A stretch of 64,000 bases of DNA from the NCBI GenBank assembly GCA_000733355.1, contig JNVV01000035.1, positions 73,682-137,681 on the forward strand. Direction: 5' to 3'. Made by a program: the position numbers and the translations under genes. Source of the DNA: Falciphora oryzae. Lineage: Eukaryota > Ascomycota > Sordariomycetes > Magnaporthales > Magnaporthaceae. Below are positions 1 through 10,692 of this stretch, one piece after another (positions within the stretch are counted from its first letter, which is position 1; each line of letters starts with the position of its first letter). The notes under the pieces are model-generated. The model was not told the origin of the DNA, did not search any database, and saw nothing but the letters and a program-made list of their open reading frames with translations.

Positions 1-1
1 G

Positions 2-1447
2 CAATTCCGGCTCGCTGAATCCCCTATACGCCTTATTTTCGCCACAGTTTCCCTGGGTATGGGAATGGATATTCCAGACGTGATGCGGGTGGTGCAGTTC
101 GGTCCCTTAATTAGCCAGAGCGTTGCCGATTTGTGGCAAAGGTTTGGGCGGGCGGGCCGTGCCGGGGTAGGACAGACCAGGGCCTACTTTTTTGCCCCCT
201 ATTGGTATTTCAACCTCATGGGCACGCACGGCGAAAAACTCAAAAAAAGAAACCCCAAAGGATTTACCATCAACCAGCAAATGGCGTTTACCGCGTCTGG
301 AAACTCATCTACCACCAATAATGGCGTTTCGAGGACACCATTAGACGATCCACCGACGACACCTACCCAACCCACTTTGCCCCTTTCTCAGGAGTCGTTT
401 GTTAGTTTACGCTTTTCGCCAGTCGACCTCACGGCTCCCTCTGCTCCTGCGGAGCTTTACTTTCCTGCCAACACCCGGCTGGGCATCTTTTCGGGCACAG
501 GAGGGAATATTAAATGGTCCGCGGACGATCTTCAAAAACGACAAGCTCTTCAAAACGATGCACCCGATATGTTCGCCTTTATTAACGCGGTGTGTTTCCG
601 CGGTGTGGCGCTCGAAATTCTGCAGGAGCACAGACCATCCGAAGCCCCTCCCAACATTTGTTGTAATGGATGCAACCATTTTCTTGGCGACCTTCCACCC
701 CTCCCACCCAAAACCACACCACAAGACAAAATGCCACGCAATCACAGCCTCCAATGGTTCGCCTTGCAAGAGCTGTTCATTTTTACAAAAACATTGGCAA
801 ACGAGTATTTATTCCCTGACAGCTCCCTCACCTACCAGTGGCCTAAAGAAACTCTTTTCGGGCCACTTGTCGCCGCTCGCGTCGCCGAACTCATCAGCTC
901 CCATCTCCCTTTCAACAATTTCCAAAAGCTTTGCAGCCGCGTCGATGCTTTTAGCAATGGGGAATGTGACCATTGGATAGAGAAACTCGGTGGTCGTTTT
1001 TTTGACGGCCTAGTCGGCGTGAAAGAAAGGGCGAAGGTGGCATATAACGAGCATATAGAAGCTTGGCAGAAAGCGCGGAACTCCCAAACAGCCGCCCTGG
1101 AGCGGGAAGGACCACCAGCAAGACTACAGCCTACCCCCGTCCCCTTTCGAAACGCGAACCCTGCAACGCCATGGCCCAATGTGCTAAATACACCAGCTAG
1201 CGCGCCAGTGCCGATCCGGACCGGCCTCCCATCCACGCCAACAAACACGACTCCGAGTGCACCGGTTAGATTAAGGACGTTCGCAATCGGCGCGGAAGGG
1301 CCGCAAACCTTCGGAGGCAAGGGCGGCCGCAATAATGGGAGCAGGGTCCGGGGAAATAGCACCAGAGGGGTAGTACATGCGTCAGGCGGAGAGCGGAACC
1401 GGGGGTCAGGGGCAAGTGACCACAGCAGTTCTGCTAAAAGGAGGTGA
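2..1447 (+). CDS. RecQ-like DNA helicase, C-terminal part (runs off the left edge)
   Basis: The reading frame is open from base 2 to a TGA at 1445-1447, so the gene begins outside the window. The first residues contain the end of a superfamily-2 helicase core: motif V (FATVSLGMGMDIPD) and motif VI (QRFGRAGRAG), which contact ATP and DNA in RecQ-type helicases. A cysteine cluster follows (CFRG about 130 residues on, then NICCNGCNHF), resembling the degenerate zinc-binding region of fungal RecQ-like proteins. The last 100 residues are Pro/Thr and then Gly/Asn/Arg rich and probably disordered. No internal stop is seen, unlike the next gene. RecQ-like helicase genes of this kind are often multi-copy and repeat-associated or subtelomeric in fungi (known of the family); that this copy is subtelomeric is inference. 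Family call firm, function of this copy unknown. Confidence 0.8.
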   Translation, partial: QFRLAESPIRLIFATVSLGMGMDIPDVMRVVQFGPLISQSVADLWQRFGRAGRAGVGQTRAYFFAPYWYFNLMGTHGEKLKKRNPKGFTINQQMAFTASGNSSTTNNGVSRTPLDDPPTTPTQPTLPLSQESFVSLRFSPVDLTAPSAPAELYFPANTRLGIFSGTGGNIKWSADDLQKRQALQNDAPDMFAFINAVCFRGVALEILQEHRPSEAPPNICCNGCNHFLGDLPPLPPKTTPQDKMPRNHSLQWFALQELFIFTKTLANEYLFPDSSLTYQWPKETLFGPLVAARVAELISSHLPFNNFQKLCSRVDAFSNGECDHWIEKLGGRFFDGLVGVKERAKVAYNEHIEAWQKARNSQTAALEREGPPARLQPTPVPFRNANPATPWPNVLNTPASAPVPIRTGLPSTPTNTTPSAPVRLRTFAIGAEGPQTFGGKGGRNNGSRVRGNSTRGVVHASGGERNRGSGASDHSSSAKRR

Positions 1448-2092
1448 TGGAAAAAATACGCGGCTGGCGCGCCAGCCTTTACGTTTCCATGCATTTACAA
1501 CGCGGAAGGTCGAAGTGAATTTAAGGTTAAATCTGCACCCACCTCCCGGCTTGGCATGTTATAGCAAAGCCAATTACAAGCTATTATTTAGCCGATAATC
1601 CACCAGCTTTGCCTACCCCGCCGCCCCGCCGTCGTCTTTCCAGCACGCGGGATATGGTGCCTACAAGAACAGATTTTACAACGCCTAAGGTTTATTACCG
1701 CAACACGACATTTATACAAGTGATGCCCACGATACCAGATTAAAGTCGCCCTTTCCTAATGCGGTAATTGCCTCGAAAAAATGTTTGCAGAGCCCCACAT
1801 GCAGCGGCACGGGCCAACAGGGTGCACGGACCCACTAGCCGGCCATATATAAACCCCTCCCTCTGCCCGCCTCCCAACGTTGTCGACTTTCCTTTCTTTC
1901 CTTCTTTTCCCGACTTTCCCGGCAGGTTAGACGTCCCTCAGCCTCCTCTCACCCCCCGACACGTCAAAAAGTACTCTCGTGGGCACCATATCCCCCGATC
2001 TCGACACGACTCGGCGTGGTTCGACTTCCTCGGTGGCTAAGCGCTTGTGTTCCCGCAAGGCGCACGAGCGCTGGCACCTGGGAAGGTTGCAG
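1448..2092 (+). promoter_or_regulatory. Intergenic promoter/leader region of the SNF2-type gene, TATA box at 1846-1853
   Basis: No convincing reading frame is present. TATATAAA at 1846-1853 is followed by a pyrimidine-rich tract (about 1856-1950), the usual layout of a strong filamentous-fungal promoter. A consensus 5' splice site (GTACGT) at 2093 and a branch point/acceptor (CTAAC near 2298, AG at 2321-2322) indicate an intron in the leader. One arm of the repeat found in the introns of the downstream gene lies at 1977-1991. The transcription start is inferred, not seen. Confidence 0.5.
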
Positions 2093-2218
2093 GTACGTGT
2101 GACTCCAAGGTGACTTTTACTATCATCTGTATATTTACTTTCCTGTGGGGTGTTTGGATATTTGTGATCCCCGACACCACGGTTTTTGCTTGCGCACTTT
2201 TACCGGCTCGTTTTGGGA

Positions 2219-2279
2219 GAAATGATGCCCATGGGAATACTTTTTCTGCACTGATTCTGCTCCCGTGGGCACCATTTCT
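2219..2279. repeat. Intronic inverted repeat, copy 1 (leader intron 2093-2322)
   Basis: Arms GAAATGATGCCCATGGG and CCCGTGGGCACCATTTC face each other across about 27 bases. The repeat lies inside the inferred 230-bp leader intron, upstream of its branch point. It is the same element as in the other introns of this gene. Confidence 0.75.
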
Positions 2280-2489
2280 GCATTTTGTGTGATTATACTA
2301 ACTATGGCCGGGACGAATCCAGTTATGCCTCCCAAGCAGACCACTGCAAAGGCCCGGGCGCCTCCCAAACAGGGAGGCGCCGCAGCAAAGAAGAAGGCAC
2401 CAAAAACTCCCGCCGTCGTAGACGACTCTGATTCCGATGAGCTTTCGGACCCCCCTTCCTCCGACGATAACCCGCAGCCGATGACGGCC

Positions 2490-2768
2490 GCAGAGAAAAA
2501 GGCCGCAGCGAAGAAGGCCGCAGCAGAGAAGAGGGCCGCAGCCGCAGCAGAGAAGAAGGCCGCTGCCGCTGCAGAGAAGAAGGTCGCTGCAGAGAAGGCC
2601 GCTGCCGAGAAGGTCGCTGCAAACAAGGCCGCTGCAGACAAGGTCGCTGCAGACAAGGCCGCTGCAGAGAAGGTCGCTGCCGAGAAGGCCGCTGCGGAAA
2701 AGGTCGCTGCGGAGAAGGTCGCCGCCGAGAAGGTCGCTGCCGAGAAGGCCGCTGCAGACAAGGCCGCT
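2490..2768 (+). repeat. Coding tandem repeat (Ala-Ala-Glu-Lys type)
   Basis: Imperfect 12-15 base units encode runs such as AAEKVAAEK within exon 1 of the SNF2-type gene. The translated segment is alanine- and lysine-rich and would form a charged helix or disordered linker. It produces long artefactual open frames on the minus strand. Confidence 0.75.
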
Positions 2769-3260
2769 ACCAATGCCGCTACCGACTCTAATAATAACGA
2801 CGTCCCCCCTTCCTACTGGCCTGAGCACAAGCAGGTTGACCAACTCGGACTTTTGTCGCTCCCGCCCCCGAGCGAGTTCACAGTTGAGAAGGCCATGCGG
2901 AGCAAAAGCGGCAACAGCAGTAAGGGTAGTGTGTTTGCCAAAAAGAAGATCGAGCTGCACGCCGGGTTCGCCAATCTCGCCAAAATTGACTACCTCGACC
3001 CCCATCCCTCCTGGTGGAAGGGGGATGTCCACACGGGCCGGTATGCTGTCCATGCGCGCAACAAACTCCCGAACCCACCCGGTCGTGCAGAGTCTGCAGA
3101 TGGCAAGAAAGCCACTGCCCACAAGATCAACGGCCAGACATTGGCCTATCCCATGGCCGTTAGCTTAAACAGCCTGAGCGAGGCGATGCCTATTTTGGCG
3201 TACAGTACCACGACCCTGCTGGCCCAGCACTCTGACACAGAAGGTTCGTTTTATCTTTCC

Positions 3261-3391
3261 AGAAATGGTGCCCACGGGAGTAGATTCGCTTCTGCGAAGC
3301 TGTTCCCGCGGGCACCATTTCTTTTCTCCCAAAACCATTCCCACGGGCACCATTTCTCTTCCCGAAACTATTCCCATGGGTATCATATCTT
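3261..3391. repeat. Intronic inverted repeat, copy 2 (intron 3244-3415), with extra arms
   Basis: The 172-bp intron carries a left arm GAAATGGTGCCCACGGG and three successive right arms (around 3307-3325, 3336-3357 and 3370-3389, each a variant of CCCRYGGGCACCATTTC). This suggests local duplication of one arm. The splice acceptor (CTAAC, then ACAAG) follows directly. Confidence 0.75.
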
Positions 3392-4744
3392 TGTATTAAG
3401 CTAACCATTTACAAGTGGCTGATTATTTCGGCCCCCTCACATATCTGCAACGCGGACACAAGCAAAAGGGCATCGACGGCTTGAGCTTTGGCGATTACTA
3501 CAAGGTGTACGGCGCGGTGGGCAAAGTCTTCCGAGATACTGCTACCAAAGACCTTTTCCAAGCCTTGGCCCGCGGACCTGTGCTCCCCGGACCGCCCAGG
3601 CTTTGCAAAGGTGACGTCAATGCCCCCGACGCTAAAAAGGCGACTGACAAGGCCATGGTTGCCACGACAGAGACCATGATTGCCACCATGCTCCACTACC
3701 TTCGAAACTGCACCACTGGCAAGCCTGGTGACTTCCGGTATACCCAAGCCCCTGACTCTCCCCCCGGCACGTTTGGTGGGTTCGTAGCCGATGATTGGTT
3801 CCGGGCGTTTACGCACTACATTTACTTTGGCTTCCGCCGGAAGGGCAAAGTCCAGCTGGACGGGTCGCAGGGACCTAACACCGTTCTCGAAGCTCGCGCG
3901 GACGGCTCCAGCGCGTTCGACCCCTACGTCTTCTCTCGCATTGAGGACGGAGGTATTCTGGGAGAAGACGAGCAGGAGCTGGTTCCAGAGAACTTCGTCG
4001 CCGCCGGCAATTTTCAGCTGCATAACAGCCGAATGTTGCTTAAGCGCCCGTTAATACAAAAGATGTTGATGGATTGGAGCGAGGAAGATATTAATCGTGC
4101 CATGTACAACCGCCTGGTTATGTTTAACGCCTTCGACCCGTGGCAGAAGTTCAGCCACAAGGGTCTTTCCAAGCGGAGAAAGGCTGCGGGTGTCGCGGCA
4201 GCTATGAAGGTGGAGCCCCTGGATATGTTGACCTTGCAGCAGATCATCCAGGACGTGTACCAGTCTGGTCACGCGCGACCTGTTATTAGGAACAAGGTTC
4301 CTGATAACCTTGATAAGATGTTCCCATTTTTATTTGGAAATGGCAAGACCGATGTTAACGACTTTCTGGCCACACAGATGAGTATCGTGGAGGCGCAGAT
4401 CAAGGACGCGGTTATGGATGGCGAGAGTGCCGCCCAAGCCGAGGCTCGAATTTGGGCCCAAACCAAGAAGTGCTACCAGATCTTGAGTGTTTTGCATAAG
4501 GGCCATCCTTTCGTCGGCAAGTATTCCGACGCAACTTTGCTGAAGGCAGCCCTGGAGACGCTGCAAATGTACGACGGTAGCAAGCCCGAGCAAGGGGTTT
4601 TTGATCTAGACGGTTAAGTCTTGGACTACGACAAATTCAAAGAGGCGTACGCCTGGGGCAACTGGGATACGAACGGCTTAAGCGGCAAGCACTTCCTGCC
4701 TTATCAATTGATTGGTAAGCAATATGTTTTGAAAAGCACTGGCC

Positions 4745-4807
4745 AGAAATGGTGCTTACGGGAATAGTTTTTCCGTATTCCGACTGTTCCTACGGGCATT
4801 ATTTCTC
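4745..4807. repeat. Intronic inverted repeat, copy 3 (intron 4715-5010)
   Basis: Diverged arms GAAATGGTGCTTACGGG and CCTACGGGCATTATTTC; a further half-arm (TTCCCACGAG) lies about 20 bases on. At 296 bp this is the longest intron of the gene. Confidence 0.65.
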
Positions 4808-5663
4808 GTCCTTTTCCATTCCCACGAGCGCAAGATCTTTTTTTTTCTGGGCTCTGCTTGAACAGGTTGCATTGCTAAGGCGCCCGTATTATAACTGCAT
4901 GATCCAGTCCCATTTGGCGTCGCAAACTCGCCAATCTTTTCCTAATTTAGCTCGCTTAATTCCCTGATGGCATGGTCTGCCTTGTTATCACATACGCTAA
5001 CGCTTAATAGATGCTTACATTCTGATGACGCTCGAGCATAAGGGATGGAACGGCTGGCTTTTTGCTAACGAGGTCGGAACGGGCAAAACATTCGTCTACC
5101 TACTCACTGTGCTTATCGACGCCTATCGCCGGGAGTCCAACGCTGCCAAGTTCCCAGATAAGGATCACCGCTATCGCCCCACAATGGTGTTTGTCCCGGC
5201 CAGTTTTTTGGCCTAGACTTTTGCCGAGGCAGAGCAGAATTTCCCAGGTCTGGAATTCTATTGCTACTACGGCACCAAAACCGGCTGTGCTAGTGACGCC
5301 GCTCGGGCCAAGGCAACTGTGACGCCTAGGGAGTAGGATGCCCTGGTGCGTCGCCTCGCCAAGGGCACTAAGGACCCTCGGTCCGGCAGAGTCGTTATTT
5401 TCACCTCGTTCCATACTTTCATTAAGCGGGCTGTGAGGCAGTCCAAGCAGGAGCTTGATTTCGACAAGTCCATCGGGCGCTTAGGCTACGACCGCGTCCA
5501 TTTTGGCAAGAAGAAGCCTCGCAATGACGGCGAGCCCGGAGACCACAGTGACGACGAGGAATTCGTCGAGATAGACGATTCTGATGACGAAAGCGATTTC
5601 GACGAGGAGCTCGAGGCTGCCAAAGCTTCCTATGGACGGTAAGTGACATTTCGGGGTAGGGGA

Positions 5664-5713
5664 GAAATGATGCCCACGGGAGTGCTTTTTCTGCTTTCGT
5701 GGGCACCATTTCT
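5664..5713. repeat. Intronic inverted repeat, copy 4 (intron 5639-5766)
   Basis: Arms GAAATGATGCCCACG and CGTGGGCACCATTTC form a 15-base stem with a single mismatch around a T-rich loop. This is the cleanest copy. The intron is 128 bp. Confidence 0.8.
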
Positions 5714-7076
5714 TTCCCCTCGCCTCCTTTTAATTACAAATTGCTAACATTTATATTCGATAACAGTATTCGCACCTCCATGGACCAAGGAACTGGTCGC
5801 ACCATTAAAACCAAAGATGTCCCCCCGACCAAGGAGTACAACGTCTTCGAGATGTACTTCCCCGATGAGATTCTTTTCGCCCGTGCCATTTTCGACGAGG
5901 CCCAAAACGCACGCAACCCCGCGAGCGTTAACCACCGCATCGCTAGAATGTTTCCTGCTCGGAACCGCGGTTTTTGCACCGCGACCCCTACCATTAACCG
6001 CATCACAGACATTATCGGCTTCTCCGCCCTGATTTGGGATATTGCAGGCCTAACTGGTTTTGTTACAAAGCCCGCGGGATTCGATTGGGATACTATGGCG
6101 CAACCGGGGTATAAATATGATCGCGACGGTGCCAACTCCTGGTACGGACCGAAAACTCCGCATTCTGTTAGGGCGACGCTCAATTCCATGGAGGATCGCG
6201 GCTTTAAGTGGTGGCTGATACACCCCGAGGCCCAGCGGCTCATTTCCGACTCGGACGACCCCCAGCAACTATCTGATGAGATTTTCCGCGCCACGAACGT
6301 CTTCACTTTTCGACGAGGCATGGACACTTGTGTCACCCTCGCTAACGGTACCAAAACTTACCCGCGGGAAAAGATCCCGCCGCACGAGATCGTGTTAGAG
6401 GACATCGCCTACGGCAAAACTCGCTGGAAAGAGGTGGTCGACATTACGGAGAGTATTTTGAAGAATGTTTCCCCTCCCCTCGTCTATGATGGAGACGGCT
6501 TTGCGCAGATGCCGTCGGTGATAGACTCGGGTGACAGCCGCGGTCCCGTCGGTGCAACCCCAGCCGGGTCGGTAGCCGCCGAGCCTGGAACCAAGCACTC
6601 CGAAGGCATGAGCTTGTTTTTGATCCGCTCTTTTACTATCGCTGCCATGGACTACGCGTCGTGGCAAATGCTAAACGAAAACGACGCCACCACCGAGGCT
6701 TCTTCGGCCGAACTGGAGAACGTTTTGGCCAAATCGGGCATGGCGGTCAAGACGTTGCATTCGAACAAGAGTGCGCGAGTTCAGCAGAAGGAGATACTCC
6801 ACGACGGGGCCCAGGTTGCTAGGCTCGGCGCCGAGGTCGTCGATTCGATTATCGCGAATTCCAGCGATGGTCCTCTATCGTGGATGTATTCTACTCTGGT
6901 TGATATCGACGGCGTGGTCCCGCCCTTTGGCCGTGCGGAACCCCTGATCTACTTCCTTCGCAAGTCTCCGCTGTGGACTCGGATATTCGAATTGGTCGCC
7001 AAGAACAAGAAGGAGGGTCACCGGACCTTGATTATGACGAACATGCCTTGGATGCAATAGTAAGTTTTTTTCGTTG

Positions 7077-7126
7077 GATATGATGCCCACGGGAATACTT
7101 TTTCTGCTTTCGTGGGCACCATTTCT
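7077..7126. repeat. Intronic inverted repeat, copy 5 (intron 7060-7195)
   Basis: Arms GATATGATGCCCACG and CGTGGGCACCATTTC with almost the same loop as copy 4. Phase requires the acceptor CGCAG at 7191-7195, with TGATAAC as branch point. Confidence 0.8.
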
Positions 7127-7549
7127 CCCAAATTTCGACTTTTGCGCGCATACATTTTTATACCCAGACCTTGATAACGAAATTTACCCTCGCAGTGCCC
7201 TGGCATCGCTCCTTCTTAAAGCGAGCTTTAAAACCATTTCCATCCGGTCCGGCGTCGGCGTCCAGGAGCGGGAGAAAATGGTGGCCGATTGGAATAATCC
7301 CGACTCTGATCTGGACGTTTGCGTTTTGAATACCAACATTTCGAGTGCCGGCTTCAATCTTTATGGTGCCTGCTGCCGCGGCATCATCGCCTGCACATTT
7401 TGGAATATCAACACGCTAATTCAGGTTATCGGTCGATTAATTCGGCTGGGCCAGAAGAAGCAAGTGCTTTGGGTTATTTTGCGGATGCGCGGCACCATTT
7501 TCGATTGGCAAGACATGAGAATGACAGAAAAGGTTGGTGCATTGTAACA

Positions 7550-7575
7550 TTTATTACTCCTGTGGGCATTATATT
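7550..7575. repeat. Half-arm of the intronic repeat (intron 7533-7588)
   Basis: The 56-bp last intron keeps only one arm (CTCCTGTGGGCATTATAT) before its TTAAC branch point and TTTTCAG acceptor. It looks like a deletion derivative of the longer introns. Confidence 0.55.
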
Positions 7576-8748
7576 TAACCGTTTTCAGTTCTTTTACGAG
7601 CTTATTTCCCGCCTCCGCCTGCCTGGCATTACGTCCCAGTTGCTGAAGAAATTGGTTGCATACGAAATTACGCGTTTGATGTTCGCCCAGCCCTATAACT
7701 ACTTCGGCTACGTTGTCGAGCCCCCGAAGTCTATGCTCGATTTCGTGTCCGATTGTGCCATGCGCATCGGCCAGTTCTACAGCCTCCTGGTCAAGCTGAT
7801 CTTGTCGGACAAGCCTGTTGGCGAGGATTAGGAGCAGATTTATCGCATCCTGATCGATTTCGTCTATGTTTTTGGCCCTGCGTATGTGGATCTTACGTAC
7901 CAGGAGCAAAAGGGCGGTCGGTTTGGCGACACAACACGCACTGTCCTGGTCTATGATAACGAGATCGAGAATATCATAACGTGGGATTACATCCGGGTTA
8001 TTATGAAGTTTGCATAGGACAACGCCGATGTGTACCAGGGCCACCACAAAGCTCCTTACATCGGAGCGCCGGAGCGCCATTTCGGATCGGCCCCGAATCT
8101 ATCCATGCAGTTTGAGGGCGACACTCCCGAAGACATCCGAAGCTATGACCTCTTTGACGTCGTGGTGCCTAACAACCCGAAGGCTTTTGGTTGTCTAGTG
8201 GAGATGGAGCGAAAGCAAGATAAGGATAAGGAGGATGGCGATGAGAACGGAGGTGACGTCGACCCCAAGACGCCGAAGAAGCGCAAGAGGGGCCCTGCGA
8301 AGCCGGGTGAGCTGTCTGCCAAGAAGGTTCGGCTGGAGAAGCAGAGGGCGACGCAGGCTGGTGAGGTTTAGACTTTTGGGGGCTGTTTGATACTAATCGG
8401 TTTTTTTGTTTTTTCCATACTATTTTAAAAAACCTCTTGAAAACCGGTTTGCGGATCCGGGCCAGGGGCTCCCTGGCCCTTGTAAAAAGCCTAATAAATA
8501 TAGCTACAGACCCGTTAGAAGTATCTTTTTAACCAGGGCAACGAGTCGCGTTTGTGCAGGCCCTGTAAGCCACGTGTGACCCCTGAACAGGCCCCGTGCA
8601 GGCCCGGGCAGTCTAGAAAATGAAGGGGATCCTGCTCAAGTGCTGGAAGTAGGGGGATCCCCAAGTTGTTCCCTTCATTCTACCTGCAACTCTAGCCCGT
8701 TGATCACGGCAAAAGTATCGATAAACGCGTCTTTTTTTGCTCTATCCG

Positions 8749-9993
8749 ATGGATAACTCCCTATCTACTTCCCGGGCTTTGTACCGGCGCAAAGTCCGTC
8801 GCCTCTTTTTTCTTTGTATGCAGGCCGTCATATCCACCTCCCTCTCCGGATCCTTTGGGTCCGTGGGCGGAGGCCTACGGACCGTGCATACGGCTATCTT
8901 TGCCGGCGACACCTTTCTCCAGTACTGGCAAAGACCCGCGGCCGCCCCGGCCTTCCAGGAGCTCTTCCGCATCAACCAAAGCACTTTCCGGGGCCTCTGC
9001 GACTGGCTGATCAAAAATACGGGGCTCACGGGGTCCAAAATCGTCTCCTTGGGCGAGAAAGTGGCCTCGTTCCTGTATATCTGTGGGCAGGGAATCTCCC
9101 TCAGAGTCGCCGCCCATGTTTTTGGCCGCAGTACCCAAACAGTGCACCGCTATTTTCACGAGGTACTGCGAGCCATGCTGTCCCTCCACGTCGCCTTTGT
9201 GACGTTGCCTGACGTTTCTAACGTCTCCTGGCCCGATTCCAGGCGTCAGGAGGTCCGGGAGGCCTTCGCTGGGTGCCTGGGAGCCGTCGACGGGACCTTG
9301 ATCAACGCCAAAATTAGCGCAGATGCAGGGGTTGCATGGAGGAGTCGGAAGGGGCCTACTGCGCAGAACGTTCTCGCGGCCGTAAATCACGGCGGGCGGT
9401 TCGTTTTCGTCATGGCAGGTGCCGAAGGGTCGATACATGACGCTCGACTGCTTAGGGAGGCCCAACAGGCCGGATTTCGGATCCCACGGGGTCATTTTTA
9501 CCTTGGAGATGCCGGCTTTTTCATGGGCACCGGGGTAATTACTCCTTTCCCTGCAACGAGGTATCACTTACAGGAACAAGGCCTTGCCCGGCCAGAGGAT
9601 CCGCAGGAGCTTTTCAATCTGCACCACGCTAAAATGCGCGTTGTTGTTGAAAGGTGCTTCGGTGATCTCAAAGGCCGCTGGAAAATCATTAGGGGCACGG
9701 CACCCGACTACCGTTTCCCTACCCAGGTCGACATTGTGCTGGCCGTTACAGGCCTGCATAACTTCATTTTAAAAAGCGAGTCGAGGGCATCTTCAGCATC
9801 CAACTCCGGTCCCAAACGAACCAGAATTGAGCGAGAAACTGCAGTCAGAAGGGCTCAAGTTGTGAGGGAGGCTATGGCGAGAAGCAGGGAGATGGGCACC
9901 ACGTCTGGGTCTTGGGCACGGTACAGGGCATCGATAGCAATTAAATTGTGGGACGACTACCAGGCCTACAGGGCTCGTGAGGACACGGGGTAA
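8749..9993 (+). CDS. PIF/Harbinger transposase (HARBI1-like DDE nuclease)
   Basis: Uninterrupted frame of about 414 residues starting at the first ATG of the frame (8749). An N-terminal helical region ends in a helix-turn-helix-like segment (ISLRVAAHVFGRSTQTVHRYF). The DDE_Tnp_4 nuclease follows, with its acidic residues visible in GAVDGTLI (first Asp), YLGDAGF (second Asp) and VVVERCFGDLKGRW (Glu). The tail is Arg/Ser-rich. No stop or frameshift disrupts it, in contrast to neighbouring elements. It should cut and paste the flanking TIRs together with the Myb-like partner encoded on the other strand. Confidence 0.92.
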   Translation: MDNSLSTSRALYRRKVRRLFFLCMQAVISTSLSGSFGSVGGGLRTVHTAIFAGDTFLQYWQRPAAAPAFQELFRINQSTFRGLCDWLIKNTGLTGSKIVSLGEKVASFLYICGQGISLRVAAHVFGRSTQTVHRYFHEVLRAMLSLHVAFVTLPDVSNVSWPDSRRQEVREAFAGCLGAVDGTLINAKISADAGVAWRSRKGPTAQNVLAAVNHGGRFVFVMAGAEGSIHDARLLREAQQAGFRIPRGHFYLGDAGFFMGTGVITPFPATRYHLQEQGLARPEDPQELFNLHHAKMRVVVERCFGDLKGRWKIIRGTAPDYRFPTQVDIVLAVTGLHNFILKSESRASSASNSGPKRTRIERETAVRRAQVVREAMARSREMGTTSGSWARYRASIAIKLWDDYQAYRAREDTG

Positions 9994-10692
9994 CCTGCGT
10001 TCGACTCGCTTCGGCGAGGGGAATCGGAAGAAGGTTACCGCGTGTATATTGAGGCATTGGTTCAAAGGGGAGGTTAACTGAAAACGGCGATATGGTGAAG
10101 GTCTTTATGTAAAAGTAGCCAGCTTTAGCATAGCGAAAAATGGTCTGTTCCATGCAATAAAGGTAGCGTTCGATTGCCCTCGTTAAGGCGAATCGAATGA
10201 TGGTATTGCCAAAAGGAAAAGTTGAAAATTGAAGTGGTGGCCGTCGACTGCAACAGGGGATTGTTTTAGGCGTGCGTAGACGTTACCCATTTGGGCAATA
10301 TATGCGGTGGCGATAGTTAACCGAGAGATTTACTGGGTCCGGGTGGGTATCGCAACACGGGGGTAACACTTTTCGAGCTTTGCCGGCCAACTTGCGATTT
10401 TCTTTTCGCAATGATTCCAGCGTTTGTTCTCGTCGGGACTTGGTGCATTTTGATCGCCTTTTCGAGGCCAATTGAATGCCGTAACCCGCGGCGCAATTGA
10501 TGCTATTTTCATCTATTTAAAAGCGAGTGGTGGTGTATCTGGTAACCTGCCCAGTGGTGATCTCCGTGTTCTACAAACCCTTAACCTCCCCGAAATCCAA
10601 CAAAGCAACTGACAACAACACTCCCCAATAACTTTAGCAAAACAGATCGCCCGAGTACGAAAATACCCTCATTCGAACCGCCCGAACCGCGC

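Larger units (their letters stand above)
2325..8371 (+). pseudogene. SNF2-family helicase-like gene, six coding exons, five in-frame nonsense codons
   Basis: Exons 2325-3243, 3416-4714, 5011-5638, 5767-7059, 7196-7532 and 7589-8371 join in a consistent phase across GT..AG introns with CTAAC-like branch points, giving about 1,750 codons. The N-terminal region has an Ala/Lys/Glu repeat (2490-2768). SNF2 ATPase motifs follow in order: Walker A ANEVGTGKT (about residue 760), motif Ia VFVPASF, motif II DEAQNARN (about 990), motif III TATP (about 1020), motifs V/VI SAGFNL...QVIGRLIRLGQKK (about 1430-1465). The tail is basic, with a KKRKRG nuclear-localisation-like stretch. In-frame stops at 4615 (TAA), 5214, 5334, 7829 and 8015 (TAG) each sit where a glutamine would fit, as expected from CpA to TpA mutation. 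The rest is well conserved, so decay looks light or recent. Two further fragments of the family lie at 19993 and 36985. Biological role unknown; chromatin-remodeller-type translocase by motif. Confidence 0.8.

Noticed and set aside
2298..3122. Long minus-strand frame over the first SNF2 exon
   Set aside because: Shadow of the Ala/Lys/Glu codon repeat on the plus strand; Leu/Ser/Gly-rich and without domain content.
4615..8017. Glutamine-for-stop genetic code
   Set aside because: Stops at Gln positions would fit a ciliate-like code, but intact genes here end normally with TAA/TAG/TGA and the lesions are confined to repeat-associated loci, so mutation is the better explanation.
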